From Bradyrhizobium sp. CCGUVB1N3 (GTDB lineage: Bacteria > Pseudomonadota > Alphaproteobacteria > Rhizobiales > Xanthobacteraceae): 64,000 bases of DNA. The notes below the pieces were generated by a model, which worked only from the letters and a program-made list of their open reading frames with translations, was not told where the DNA came from and did not search any database. The stretch spans positions 124,001 to 188,000 of the forward strand of contig NZ_JANADR010000001.1 of NCBI RefSeq assembly GCF_024199925.1. The letters run 5' to 3'. Below, one piece after another: positions 44,275-53,551 of this stretch. Positions within the stretch are counted from its first letter, which is position 1. Every line of letters starts with the position of its first letter. A program made the position numbers and the translations under genes.

Positions 44275-44869
44275 CGGCCCGGCGGTCGCACGGATCCGCT
44301 TCCGGTTTCCGATCCGCGGCAGTCATGTGACGATTGCGCCGCAAACGTTCCATCATGTCGCGCGCGCGATCCGGTTGGGGCAAGTCAGTATCAGGGTTCC
44401 GACCGATCTCGCGGCAGGCGTCGCTGCGCAGTATAACGATGTCGCGCGAACCCGAGCGGACGGTACAGCGGTCGCGGCGAATACACTCGAGGTCGTGTCG
44501 GCCGCGGGGCGAATGGACGAGGCCTATATCGTCCATGAGGCCCTGCATGCGGCCTATGATCTGTTGCGTACCGGCCTTGACGCCAATGCGGAAGAGGCGT
44601 CCGCCTATGTCTGCACCGCGCTCTATTGCCGCATGACGGGCCTGCCGCGACCTCGTTGGGCGAACGGGCCGATCTACGCTAATGCCGCAGAGGTCGCTCG
44701 AACGCTGTTGTCGCAATATCAGAAGGGTGATCCCGGAATTCCCTGGGTCGGCGAGCATGAATGGCGGCTGCTGCGCGCCGGCGTGGGCTTTGATCCAGTG
44801 TATGCCAGCGGGCCCGCCGGCATTCTCACCGGATGGCTCTTCGGCCAGCAATACACCCACGATGGCTGA
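44240..44869 (+). CDS. Small protein with HExxH metalloprotease-like motif
   Basis: 209 residues from ATG 44240, with GAGGA upstream. It contains HEALH at 99-103 in a predicted helix (AYIVHEALHAAYDLL), followed by Glu118-Glu119 (NAEEASAYVC) at the distance where gluzincins place their third metal ligand. Otherwise I recognise no family. No signal peptide. The gene is divergent from the unrecognised 375-residue protein gene and converges with the methyltransferase gene at the left end of the T6SS cluster. It could be a metallopeptidase-type T6SS effector, or a housekeeping minigluzincin; the first idea rests on location only. Confidence 0.68.
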   Translation: MSLRSRVLDVLNGPAVARIRFRFPIRGSHVTIAPQTFHHVARAIRLGQVSIRVPTDLAAGVAAQYNDVARTRADGTAVAANTLEVVSAAGRMDEAYIVHEALHAAYDLLRTGLDANAEEASAYVCTALYCRMTGLPRPRWANGPIYANAAEVARTLLSQYQKGDPGIPWVGEHEWRLLRAGVGFDPVYASGPAGILTGWLFGQQYTHDG

Positions 44870-44896
44870 GCGACGGGGCCGCATCCGTTCTAACAA

Positions 44897-44924
44897 GCGG
44901 CAAGAGTTTCCAGCTCCTTGCCGC
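44897..44924. terminator. Hairpin between convergent genes
   Basis: GCGGCAAG/CTTGCCGC, perfect 8-bp stem (44897-44904 with 44917-44924), 12-base loop, between the stops of the HExxH gene and the leftward methyltransferase gene. Likely serves both directions; no T-run. Confidence 0.5.
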
Positions 44925-44956
44925 CATTTCCTCATCAGGATCGACGCCGCGCGGCG

Positions 44957-46543
44957 TCAGGCGACCAATAGGCCCAGCTTGCCAACCATGGCAAGCGAAC
45001 GTTGAACGCTTTCTCGAGTCGACAGCAGCAGCGACTCGGTGGGCTGTCCGGCACTATCTGTTTGATCGACCCGGGTGGTCGGGCCGAACCTTTCGGTCAT
45101 CTCGGTAATGATCTGGTCGATGGTCCGGGCACCGTCGAGCAACTGCAGGAAATCGCGGGTCCGATCGTCCTCCAACTGCACTGTTTGATGGAGGAGGTTG
45201 GTGACCAACCGACCTGTTTGCGCCTGCTTCCGTGCGAGCAGGCTTGCCTGCGGGCGGTCGGAAACTTCCTTCAAAAGAAAGGGTGGAGATACCAGGAAGG
45301 AGACCTCGCCGCTGCACGCCAGGATGAACATCGCCTCCGTCAGAACCCGTTGGTCATCGTCTGCCTGCCGGCCGCCCAGCAGCGCACGGGCGCCATCAAG
45401 CAGTTCGCCGAACGACAATGCGCGCGGCCAAGCCCGACCGAGACACAGATTCGCAGCCTTCAAGAGTGGATTGGTCACCGTGACCTTGTTGCCGTCCTGG
45501 TTCTCGAATTCCATCGCGGAATCGTCGGTCACGCAGGCGTCGGGATCTGTCGGGCTCGTGGTGGTCAGCAAATGGAACCGGGTGACGAAATCGAGGTCGA
45601 TCTGGCGGGAGAGCGAAACGCTGTCGTGACAGAGCAAGGTACGCCGAAAGCCGTTACCGTCGATAAAGTCCTGATACTGGTCGCGCGCCATGAACTCATT
45701 CTCCGGGAAGCGCTGCAGCGTCGCGCGAACCTCCTCGGAATAGCCGGCAAGATAGCGTCGTGAAAAATCGGCGTCGCTCAGATATTGCAGGCCGTGGCGG
45801 CCCGCGTCCTCAACGACCTCGTGCAGTAAGAAGGCCGTAGCGCCCTCGTCGAGATCGTCGTGAAACAACAGCTCGTCGGGGGCCTTGAGGACGCGGTTGC
45901 ACTGGTCGCGCATGACCGCGCCGTGCACCGTGTTGGCCTTCGAGCCCTCGCTCAGGAACTTCAGGATCGCGCGGGCCTGTCCCACCTTCTCCTTCATGCC
46001 GGTGAGGCGGCGGGTGTGATACCGCATCATGTCGCGGACCATGTCGCGAAGATGCGAGAACGGGTGCGCGTTGTAGCTGACGTAGCAGATCCCGCTTGGC
46101 GCCAGGTTCTGCTTGAAGATCATCATCATCTTCTCGCGCACCGCCCGCGGTACCCATGAATACACGCCGTGCGCGATGATGTAGTCGAACTGCCCGAACC
46201 TTGCGTCGACATTCATGATGTCGCAATGCAGGAGCTTGATGTTGCTGAGGCCCAATGTGGCGATATTTCGCTGGCCGCGCTCGATCGTCACGCCGCTCAG
46301 GTCGACACCGATGAATTCGCTGTCCGGATATTGAAAGGCCATCGGCAACAGATTGCCGCCAACGCCGCAGCCGAGCTCCAGCACCCGGCAGCGCTCGACC
46401 GGGGCCGGTTGCATGCCGTAGACGGCAGCAATGGTTGCGAGATGGTTCGGATGAGTGAGTCCGTAGACGTGGCCGGGGTAATAGACCTCGTCGTACGGTG
46501 TGGGGCCGGTGGTCGGGTGGCGATGCTCGGTGTGAATGTTCAT
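44957..46543 (-). CDS. Class I SAM-dependent methyltransferase with methyltransferase regulatory domain
   Basis: 528 residues from ATG 46543. SAM-binding motif I is VLELGCGVGGNLLPMAFQYPDSEFIGVDLS near residues 45-75, followed by FDYIIAHGVYSWVP. The middle (about 205-300) resembles the MethyTransf_Reg domain and the C-terminal third the winged-helix-like PKMT region (RAWPRALSFGELLDGARALLG, and DGARTIDQIITEMTERFG). The substrate is unknown; relatives methylate proteins in other systems. The gene starts 5 bases after the clpV stop, so it is probably translated from the T6SS mRNA. A GTG at 46558 is an alternative start. Methylation of a T6SS part or cargo is inference from location. Confidence 0.85.
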   Translation of the reverse strand: MNIHTEHRHPTTGPTPYDEVYYPGHVYGLTHPNHLATIAAVYGMQPAPVERCRVLELGCGVGGNLLPMAFQYPDSEFIGVDLSGVTIERGQRNIATLGLSNIKLLHCDIMNVDARFGQFDYIIAHGVYSWVPRAVREKMMMIFKQNLAPSGICYVSYNAHPFSHLRDMVRDMMRYHTRRLTGMKEKVGQARAILKFLSEGSKANTVHGAVMRDQCNRVLKAPDELLFHDDLDEGATAFLLHEVVEDAGRHGLQYLSDADFSRRYLAGYSEEVRATLQRFPENEFMARDQYQDFIDGNGFRRTLLCHDSVSLSRQIDLDFVTRFHLLTTTSPTDPDACVTDDSAMEFENQDGNKVTVTNPLLKAANLCLGRAWPRALSFGELLDGARALLGGRQADDDQRVLTEAMFILACSGEVSFLVSPPFLLKEVSDRPQASLLARKQAQTGRLVTNLLHQTVQLEDDRTRDFLQLLDGARTIDQIITEMTERFGPTTRVDQTDSAGQPTESLLLSTRESVQRSLAMVGKLGLLVA

Positions 46544-46548
46544 CGTCG

Positions 46549-49188
46549 TCAATTCCACGAATATGCAAACTTGTCGTTCTCGATCGAGACCCGTGCTTGC
46601 TTAACCTCCTCCTTAGCGAGCGATTTGCGGAGGAATTCGCGGGACAACTCCGGCAGCAGTGTATTGGTGATGATGTTGTCAATCATGCGCCCGCCTGAAT
46701 CCGGATCGTTGCAACGTGACACGATGTGCGCGACGACCGCATCGTCGTAGCTGAAGGCCGCATTGTGATTGTCGCGGATGCGCCGCCCGATCCGGTCGAG
46801 CTGCAGCCGGACGATCCCGGCGAGCACTTCGTCCGATAGGGGAAAGTAGGGGATCGAGACGATGCGTCCGAGGAGCGCGGCCGGAAATACCTTCAGCAAT
46901 TCCGGCCTCAGCATCTTGGCGAGCTCTTCCGGCTCGTTGCGATATTTTGGATCGCGCGACAAACCCATGATCAGATCAGTGCCGACGTTGGTGGTCAGAA
47001 TGATCAAGGTATTCTTGAAGTCGATCCGCCGCCCGTTGCCGTCCTCCATGAGTCCCTTGTCGAACACCTGGAAGAAGATCTCATGAACGTCAGGATGGGC
47101 CTTCTCCACCTCGTCGAGCAGTATCACGCTGTAAGGCTTGCGACGGACCGCCTCGGTGAGGCGACCGCCTTCGCCATAGCCGACATAGCCGGGAGGTGCG
47201 CCTTTCAAGGTCGAAACGGTGTGAGCCTCCTGGAACTCCGACATATTGATCGTGATCATGTTCTGCTCGCCGCCGTAGAGGGTCTCGGCAAGCGCAAGGG
47301 CGGTTTCGGTTTTGCCCACGCCGGATGGTCCGGCCAGCATGAAGACGCCGATCGGCTTTGACGGGTTATCCAGTTTGGCGCGGCTGGTCTCAATTCGCTT
47401 GGCGATCATCGTCAGCCCATGGGACTGGCCGACGACGCGGCGGTTGAGAATCTCCGGCAATTTCAGCACGGTTTCGATCTCGTCCCGCATCATCCGGCCG
47501 ACCGGGATGCCGGTCCAGTCAGACACGACGGACGCAACCGACTGCTGGTCCACATGAGCATAGACCATCCGCTTTTCCGGATTGATGCCCTCCAGCGTTT
47601 CGAACTTGCCGCGCAGTTCCGCGCGCTTGGCAGTCGGATCCTCGCCTTCCTTGGGCTCGGACAGGATCTCGCGGACGCTGCGGATGTCCTTGACGAGCTC
47701 CTGCTCGGTGGCCCAATCGGCCTCGAGGCTCGTCAGCTTGTCCTTCAGTGCTGCGATGTCACCGTCGATGGCCACAATGCGCTCGTTGTCCTCGATGCCC
47801 AGATCGCCGTCGCTGACGAGCGCCGATCTCTCCGCCTCGCGAGCGGAAATCGCAACGCGGGCGTCCTCGATCAGGGCTGGCGTCGCGCTCTGGCTGATGG
47901 CCACGCGTGCCGAGGCGGTGTCAAGCAGGCTGACCGCCTTGTCCGGCAGCTGTCGTGAAGGAATGTAACGGTGCGACAGGTTGACGGCTGCAACGATTGC
48001 AGCATCCGAGATGCGAACACCGTGGTGCTTTTCCATCGGACCGAGAAGTCCGCGCAGCATGATGCAGCAGGTCTCGACATCGGGTTCATCGATCTGGATC
48101 GGCTGAAAGCGTCGCGTGAGTGCGGGGTCCTTCTCGATGTACTGGCGATATTCGGCCCACGTGGTGGCGGCGATCGTACGCAGCGTGCCACGGGCGAGGG
48201 GAGGTTTCAGGAGATTGGCCGCATCACCGGTGCCGGCCGCGCCGCCGGCGCCTATCAGCGTGTGGGCTTCGTCGATGAACAGGATGATGGAGGTGGGTGA
48301 GCTCTGGACTTCGTCGATCACCGAGCGCAAGCGCTGCTCGAACTCACCCTTCATGGATGCACCGGCCTGCATCAGGCCGATGTCAAGCGCACAGAGCCTT
48401 ACATTGCGCAGCGGTGGCGGCACGTCGCCGGCGGCGATACGCTGGGCGAAGCCCTCGACCACCGCGGTCTTGCCGACGCCGGCCTCGCCGGTGAGGATTG
48501 GATTGTTCTGCCGCCGGCGCATCAGCACGTCGATCAATTGGCGGATTTCTTCATCCCGGCCGAGGATCGGATCCATCTGGCCCGACTTGGCCTTGGCGGT
48601 GAGATCCTGGGAGAACCGGTCGAGCGGTGTCGTCCCCTTGGGACCGGCCTGGTCTGCGCCTTCCGTGCCGGCGCCGACCAGTCCCGAGCCGTCCATCGGC
48701 TGCATGGTCTCCTCGTCAGAGCCAGCCCAGACGGCGCGGCGCTCCGCGGCCAGCGCGTCGACGTTTACCTTGGCGAATTCCTGCGAGAGATTGTTCAGCG
48801 CACGACGGATATCGTTCGACTTCAGTCCTGCCACCAGCAGATGGCCGGTGCGGATCTGGGTCTCGCCGAAGAAGAGTGTGGCATAGTGCCAGCCCCGATC
48901 GAGGAGATCGATGACCGAATTTGCGACACCCGGCATGTCGGTTTCGTTCTTGCGAAATCCATTGATGACACCGGCGAGGTCCGACAACAACCGCGACCGG
49001 TCGAGCTTGTAATGATCCACCGTGAGGCTGAGGTCGTGGCGTTCCTGTTGCAGGATATGAAACAGCCAGTGTGCAAGCTCGACGTTGCGGTTACCGGCGC
49101 TCTTGGCGTGGCGCAGCGCCTGGATGAAGGCATCGTAGCCAGCCCGGTTCAGTTTGCCCGTTACAGCTTCAAGGCTGATATCGGTCAC
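46549..49188 (-). CDS. clpV: T6SS AAA+ ATPase ClpV (TssH)
   Basis: 879 residues. Clp-N repeats in the first 150 residues; first AAA+ domain with Walker A GEAGVGKT (234-241) and Walker B FIDEAH (304-309); coiled-coil middle domain; second AAA+ domain with GPSGVGKTE near 630, LLDEVEKAHP and the sensor region NVGTDLI. ClpV recycles the contracted TssB/TssC sheath. GTG 49188 is the start, with AGGAGG 8 bases upstream. It lies 97 bases after tssG in the leftward operon and is followed closely by the methyltransferase gene. Confidence 0.95.
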   Translation of the reverse strand: MTDISLEAVTGKLNRAGYDAFIQALRHAKSAGNRNVELAHWLFHILQQERHDLSLTVDHYKLDRSRLLSDLAGVINGFRKNETDMPGVANSVIDLLDRGWHYATLFFGETQIRTGHLLVAGLKSNDIRRALNNLSQEFAKVNVDALAAERRAVWAGSDEETMQPMDGSGLVGAGTEGADQAGPKGTTPLDRFSQDLTAKAKSGQMDPILGRDEEIRQLIDVLMRRRQNNPILTGEAGVGKTAVVEGFAQRIAAGDVPPPLRNVRLCALDIGLMQAGASMKGEFEQRLRSVIDEVQSSPTSIILFIDEAHTLIGAGGAAGTGDAANLLKPPLARGTLRTIAATTWAEYRQYIEKDPALTRRFQPIQIDEPDVETCCIMLRGLLGPMEKHHGVRISDAAIVAAVNLSHRYIPSRQLPDKAVSLLDTASARVAISQSATPALIEDARVAISAREAERSALVSDGDLGIEDNERIVAIDGDIAALKDKLTSLEADWATEQELVKDIRSVREILSEPKEGEDPTAKRAELRGKFETLEGINPEKRMVYAHVDQQSVASVVSDWTGIPVGRMMRDEIETVLKLPEILNRRVVGQSHGLTMIAKRIETSRAKLDNPSKPIGVFMLAGPSGVGKTETALALAETLYGGEQNMITINMSEFQEAHTVSTLKGAPPGYVGYGEGGRLTEAVRRKPYSVILLDEVEKAHPDVHEIFFQVFDKGLMEDGNGRRIDFKNTLIILTTNVGTDLIMGLSRDPKYRNEPEELAKMLRPELLKVFPAALLGRIVSIPYFPLSDEVLAGIVRLQLDRIGRRIRDNHNAAFSYDDAVVAHIVSRCNDPDSGGRMIDNIITNTLLPELSREFLRKSLAKEEVKQARVSIENDKFAYSWN

Positions 49189-49285
49189 GGCGGCACCTCC
49201 TGCTCAATTCCTCCGCGGATGCCCGGGACTTGGCGGAAATTGCCTCGAATCCCATGGAGTTAGGCGATCCGCGCGGTAGATAGGT

Positions 49286-50314
49286 TCAAAGCGCTGCGGC
49301 ATCGGCTGCGGCATTCCGACGGGCCCTCAAGCGCTCGCCGAGCTGAAAGCGTGCATCGCGACGATATTCTTCCGTGGAGGTCCAGTTCGGCGACACCCAG
49401 GTGGTCCATCCAAGGCGTCCGCTCTGTCCGAGCCTGACCGGGACGACCTCGCCCGCTGGAATGGCGAGCTCCACCTCCCATTCGAGTTCGTCGCCGATAT
49501 AGAAGAAAACGGCGTCCGCGAGCGGCTCCGACAAGTTGCGAGTCTCGGTCGGCAGGAACTGCTCGTACTGGACAAAATTCTTGACGAAGACTCGAACCCT
49601 GATCTTGTCCTCGACGCTGAATACGCGTGAGCCCAGAAGGGCGTCCCGGCCGAGCCTGGCATGCGCCCCCCCGAGCCGGCTGCAGTGACTTGGGTCGAAC
49701 GAGAGCCAGGAGCCGACAAACTCGTCGATCTCGACTTTGACCTCGAACAGCCCCTGCAGGAGGCGGGTCAGCCGTGACGCACACTTCGCCCTGGGCGCGA
49801 CCAGCCCGGCAAAGCTGAGCTTCGCCATGTCCGGTACGGTGTCTCGATCGGCGAAAACGTCGGAGCCCAGGCCAGCGAAGGAGCCGACATAGGCGATGAA
49901 GCGATCCTCCGCCGGCCGGTCGTGCTGTGCAATCGGCCGCGCATCGGCCCAGGCGCGAAAGAATAACTGCAGGAAGCGTCCGTTAAGGAGGTCGAGAAAG
50001 CGAGGGAAGGCGTCATCCCGCATCAGCCACCAGCCGAGACTTTCATCGGTGGCGGCAAGCGGTAGCGCGCCCTGCGGCCCCAGGAGTCCCAGAAATTTGA
50101 CGAGTATCCTGAGCCGGCCATCCCGGTCGTCGACCGCCGCGAGGTTGGAGGCGGGGAACTCCAGATAAGGGACCTGACCGAGGTCGACATACTCCTCGCG
50201 GCGCGCGGCGCTGTCGCCGATCCGCGGTCGATCCGGGTTGCTGCGCTCGAGCTGCCGCAGCGTATGGAAGAAATCGAACCTCCAGGGCTCGGCCTTCATC
50301 AGGTCGATCAGCAT
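49286..50314 (-). CDS. tssG: T6SS baseplate subunit TssG
   Basis: 342 residues, ImpH/VasB family, with the typical start LMKAEPWRFDFFHTLRQLERSNPDRPRIGDS and the middle patterns VPYLEFPASNL and LKFLGLLGPQGALPL. TssG forms the baseplate wedge with TssE, TssF and TssK. The start codon overlaps the tssF stop (TGATG at 50316-50312). The frame is open upstream to 50350 but that lies within tssF. Confidence 0.93.
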   Translation of the reverse strand: MLIDLMKAEPWRFDFFHTLRQLERSNPDRPRIGDSAARREEYVDLGQVPYLEFPASNLAAVDDRDGRLRILVKFLGLLGPQGALPLAATDESLGWWLMRDDAFPRFLDLLNGRFLQLFFRAWADARPIAQHDRPAEDRFIAYVGSFAGLGSDVFADRDTVPDMAKLSFAGLVAPRAKCASRLTRLLQGLFEVKVEIDEFVGSWLSFDPSHCSRLGGAHARLGRDALLGSRVFSVEDKIRVRVFVKNFVQYEQFLPTETRNLSEPLADAVFFYIGDELEWEVELAIPAGEVVPVRLGQSGRLGWTTWVSPNWTSTEEYRRDARFQLGERLRARRNAAADAAAL

Positions 50315-52281
50315 CACAGCGGTCTCCGCGTGCCCATGCGCGGCGGCCACCGCATGATCTCGCCGCGTTCCGGCGTCGAGATGACCGTCTGGGTGAAGGT
50401 GTTGAAGCCCGAATAGTCGGCGAAGAAGCGCTCCAGCACGGCCCCGAGCAGGAAAACGCCGCTGCCTTCGAATGCCCTTTCGTCGAGAGTGACGGTGATC
50501 TCCAGGCCGCGCGCTGCACCACTACCGGTGCGCTCGCGGACCCGCCGCACCACGGGCCGGCTTTCTATGCTGCGCACGCCGCGGATCTTGCGTTCCGTGG
50601 CGTCATCGAACTGGTCGGCGAACAGGGACAGCATCTCGCGCAGTGCTCCGGCGTTCTTGCCGCCACCACGCTCGACGAGGCCAAGATAGTTCAGGCTCAG
50701 CATGTTGATCAGCCGCCAGCTGACAATTCCGCTGTTGGCGATCTCGCTGCGGCTGCGCAGCTGGGTCACCACCGGCTCACGTGGCCTGGTGGGACCAGCG
50801 ATGCACATCAGATCAAGAGAGGTATCGTCCAGCAGGCGGAAGTCCGCGCCGCCCTGGCCAACCGGCAAGTGCTCCGTGAGATGCCGATTGGAGCACAGCG
50901 CCCGGACGCTGAGTTCGGCGACCGAGCCTTCGCCGCTCAGTTCCCCGGGCTCGAGCAGTGACAGGAACATATCCGTTCCGGTGTAGTCGGAGGATGCGCC
51001 GTACGTCTTCTCTTCCACCGTGCGCCGCCGGGGCAGGCGGCGCACGGTGAAATAAAGGCCTTCGACTGTTCCGCTGGTCCGGTCGACGGAAGCCGAATAG
51101 AGCGGGCGCACTGGCCGCTTGTCCTTCTCTGCCGGAAAGTGCGCGTAAACTTCGAGTACCTGGTGCGGCTCGTATTCGAGATAGCGGCTGCGATCGGGCA
51201 CCACATGATACTCGTGGGTGTTCGGCTTGACGGGGATGCGATCGCTCGTCTTCTCGAACAGGTTGATCGCCGGCGCGGTATACAGCCTGAAGGTATCGGG
51301 GCGTACCGAGGCGGCAAGCCGCGAATTGTGTTCATCGAAGGCGAAGACGATATCAATCGATTTGCTGCGCAGCCGTGGCATCACGGTGCGAAGTCCCGTC
51401 AGGTTGATCCCAAGGAACTTGCGGGGAAACATGAAATATTCCCGCAGCAGCTCCGAGCCGCGAAAGATCCGGTTATCGTTGGGAAACAACGATTCGTTCT
51501 CTTCGAAGCCAACCTGCTGGACGCAGTCGGAGGGCGCACGAGCAACCACGGGATCACCGAAGTCGTCGAGATGACGGAAGTAGACGCCGCGGCAGTTCGA
51601 GATCAATTGCTCGTAAAGCGCGACGGCGTCGGATTCCGCGCCGGACAGGTAGATCGGCAGTTCGCTCGCGCGGCAGCCTGCAAACCAGGTTTCCGGCTTG
51701 GTCCGGGCTTCTGCGTCCGGCAGTTCCTCATCGAGCCGGGCCGCAGTCCGATGGGTCAACGACAGCCTGAGCCCGGCGATGACGTCGCCGCCGACGGGAA
51801 TCCCGAGCGCTTGCAGCGCGCCCGCCGTCGAGAAATATTCGGCGCCGGTGACATCAAACGGCCAGAGCACGATTTCGCGGCAAAGTCGAAATCGGCAGGC
51901 GAGACTTCGTTCTCTCTCGCGGTAGGTGGCGTCGAAATAGGCGCCGCGCGCAATCTTCTTTCCGTCGCGCAACGCCGGGTCGGCATAAGGGGGCCGTGCC
52001 GTAACCAGCATGGCCGACGGGGTGGGTGCAAGGTAGTTCGGAACCAGTTGCTCAAGCAGGTTTGCAGTGAATTCCGGGAATTCGTGCTTGAGCTTGAGCT
52101 GAACACGGGCGGCGAGAAACGCGGTGCCTTCCAGCAGCCCCGTAATCATCGGATCCGAGCGATCCCGGATCAGGCCGCCGAGGCGCTCTGCGATGCCAGG
52201 ATACTCTTCGGCGAAATCCCCTGCCTGCTCGTACAGCAGCGACAGTTCACGATTGTAGAAATCCAGGAATTCGCGGTTCAT
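50314..52281 (-). CDS. tssF: T6SS baseplate subunit TssF
   Basis: 655 residues, ImpG/VasA family, with the characteristic start MNREFLDFYNRELSLLYEQAGDFAEEYPGIAERLGG and FLAARVQLKLKHEFPEFTANLLEQLVPNYLAP. TssF is the main wedge protein of the baseplate. ATG 52281 starts 1 base after the tssE stop, and its stop overlaps the tssG start, so the three are translationally coupled. Length normal. Confidence 0.95.
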   Translation of the reverse strand: MNREFLDFYNRELSLLYEQAGDFAEEYPGIAERLGGLIRDRSDPMITGLLEGTAFLAARVQLKLKHEFPEFTANLLEQLVPNYLAPTPSAMLVTARPPYADPALRDGKKIARGAYFDATYRERERSLACRFRLCREIVLWPFDVTGAEYFSTAGALQALGIPVGGDVIAGLRLSLTHRTAARLDEELPDAEARTKPETWFAGCRASELPIYLSGAESDAVALYEQLISNCRGVYFRHLDDFGDPVVARAPSDCVQQVGFEENESLFPNDNRIFRGSELLREYFMFPRKFLGINLTGLRTVMPRLRSKSIDIVFAFDEHNSRLAASVRPDTFRLYTAPAINLFEKTSDRIPVKPNTHEYHVVPDRSRYLEYEPHQVLEVYAHFPAEKDKRPVRPLYSASVDRTSGTVEGLYFTVRRLPRRRTVEEKTYGASSDYTGTDMFLSLLEPGELSGEGSVAELSVRALCSNRHLTEHLPVGQGGADFRLLDDTSLDLMCIAGPTRPREPVVTQLRSRSEIANSGIVSWRLINMLSLNYLGLVERGGGKNAGALREMLSLFADQFDDATERKIRGVRSIESRPVVRRVRERTGSGAARGLEITVTLDERAFEGSGVFLLGAVLERFFADYSGFNTFTQTVISTPERGEIMRWPPRMGTRRPL

Positions 52282-52282
52282 G

Positions 52283-52831
52283 CTAAAGTCGGTTGATCTG
52301 GATATCGCCGCTGTCGAGGTCGACGTCGGCGACGAATTCCACGGGGACGTTGAGCGGTTCGGCCTTCATGTCGGCGTGAACGATAAAGCGCAGCTTGAGC
52401 TGCTCGGGGCCGACCGAGCCGTCGCGGCTGACGCGGATCGTCTTGCGGTCGAGCCTTGGTTCATAAGTCGTCAGCGTCGCGCGCAGCGCGTCGGTGAGCT
52501 CGTCGTCGGTGACCTCGTCGATCGAACGGTGGGCGATATCGGGGAAGCCGTAGTTCAGGATCGATGTTCGGACGCAATCCCGACCGCTCAGATCCAGGGT
52601 CGATTCCAAAGCAATGGTATTGAGGAGCGTTTCCAGGTCATGGGAGACCTCGCGCCGGAGCAACGTTTCCGAGATCGGAAAACGGCCCGCGCTGCGCCTC
52701 CCTGCAATGACCCGCTCGCCGAATTCATCGCGCAAATTGAGCTTGTTGCGCGCATCGCGCGCTTCATGGGCCGAGCGAAAGGCCAGCATCAATGGGGGAG
52801 AGAGCCGATCCCTCTTTGGTGTAATGCTCAT
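52283..52831 (-). CDS. tssE: T6SS baseplate subunit TssE (gp25-like)
   Basis: 182 residues, phage-T4 gp25-like family. Typical: RDRLSPPLMLAFRS at the N-terminus, LLRREVSHDLETLLNTIALES in the middle and VLNYGFPDIA-like RTSILNYGFPDIAHRS. TssE nucleates sheath assembly on the baseplate. ATG 52831 follows a 184-base gap after hcp that contains a hairpin, suggesting lower expression than hcp. Confidence 0.93.
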   Translation of the reverse strand: MSITPKRDRLSPPLMLAFRSAHEARDARNKLNLRDEFGERVIAGRRSAGRFPISETLLRREVSHDLETLLNTIALESTLDLSGRDCVRTSILNYGFPDIAHRSIDEVTDDELTDALRATLTTYEPRLDRKTIRVSRDGSVGPEQLKLRFIVHADMKAEPLNVPVEFVADVDLDSGDIQINRL

Positions 52832-52941
52832 TTACGGTCCCCATCACGCCCGACTCGCATGCAATTCCGTGGGGCGCCAGTTGGTCTGTGACGTGACATC
52901 GCCTCAGCGGGCGATTGGGCCCGCAACGGGGCCGGTCGAGA

Positions 52942-52962
52942 GGTGCGATCGCAAATCGCACC
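52942..52962 (-). terminator. Hairpin between hcp and tssE
   Basis: GGTGCGAT/ATCGCACC, perfect 8-bp stem with a 5-base loop (CGCAA), in the 184-base gap downstream of hcp. Without a T-run it is more likely an attenuator or mRNA-stabilising end that allows high Hcp relative to the downstream baseplate genes. Confidence 0.5.
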
Positions 52963-53015
52963 GCTTGGCGCCGATTCCCGCTATTCGCAACCGGCGCCAG
53001 GCGAGGGGGCGACAA

Positions 53016-53501
53016 TCAGGCCCATTCCTTGTTGGCAGGAACGTCCCAGCCAAACGTCGGCGAAGCTCCGGCACCGCCTTTGTCCGTCTGGGTCTTGTAG
53101 GTCATCTTCACTTTTGCGAAGTTTAGACTCACGTTTTCGGTAAGGCGGTCTTCGCCGTGCGAGCCGCCGGTCGAAACGCTGGTGACCAGAACGTGCTTCA
53201 TCTCGATCTTGAGATATTCCAACGGATGCTCCCCGGCCTTGCGGACAGTCAGGATCGCGTTATCGATGTGCTTGCCGTTCGCGCAAACCTTGAAAAGTTC
53301 GGGCGTGGCCTTGTCGACGAAGTGCGTGAAGTGGAGATCCTGCACGCTGACCTTGCCCGCGCCGCCGCCCGAACCGCTGTGGAAAGTGCCGGTCTGGCTC
53401 TCGCCGAACGACCAGCTCAAAATATCGATTTCGTCCTTGTGCTTGTCGTCCAGCGACTCGCCCTTGATCGGTTCGAGCTTCAAGAAGATATCGACGGCCA
53501 T
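53016..53501 (-). CDS. hcp: T6SS inner-tube protein Hcp (TssD)
   Basis: 161 residues, Hcp1 family: MAVDIFLKLEPIKGESLDDKHKDEIDILSWSFGESQ at the start, VQDLHFTHFVDKATPELFK in the middle and LEYLKIEMKHVLVTSVSTGGS near the end. Hcp hexamers stack into the tube that is expelled by sheath contraction and can carry effectors. ATG 53501 with GAGAGG upstream. It lies 50 bases after tssC. No C-terminal extension, so it is a structural Hcp. Confidence 0.95.
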   Translation of the reverse strand: MAVDIFLKLEPIKGESLDDKHKDEIDILSWSFGESQTGTFHSGSGGGAGKVSVQDLHFTHFVDKATPELFKVCANGKHIDNAILTVRKAGEHPLEYLKIEMKHVLVTSVSTGGSHGEDRLTENVSLNFAKVKMTYKTQTDKGGAGASPTFGWDVPANKEWA

Positions 53502-53551
53502 TGCATGGTCCTCTCAAAATTCTACGTGTTTACGGTTGCGATGTTGCAGCA

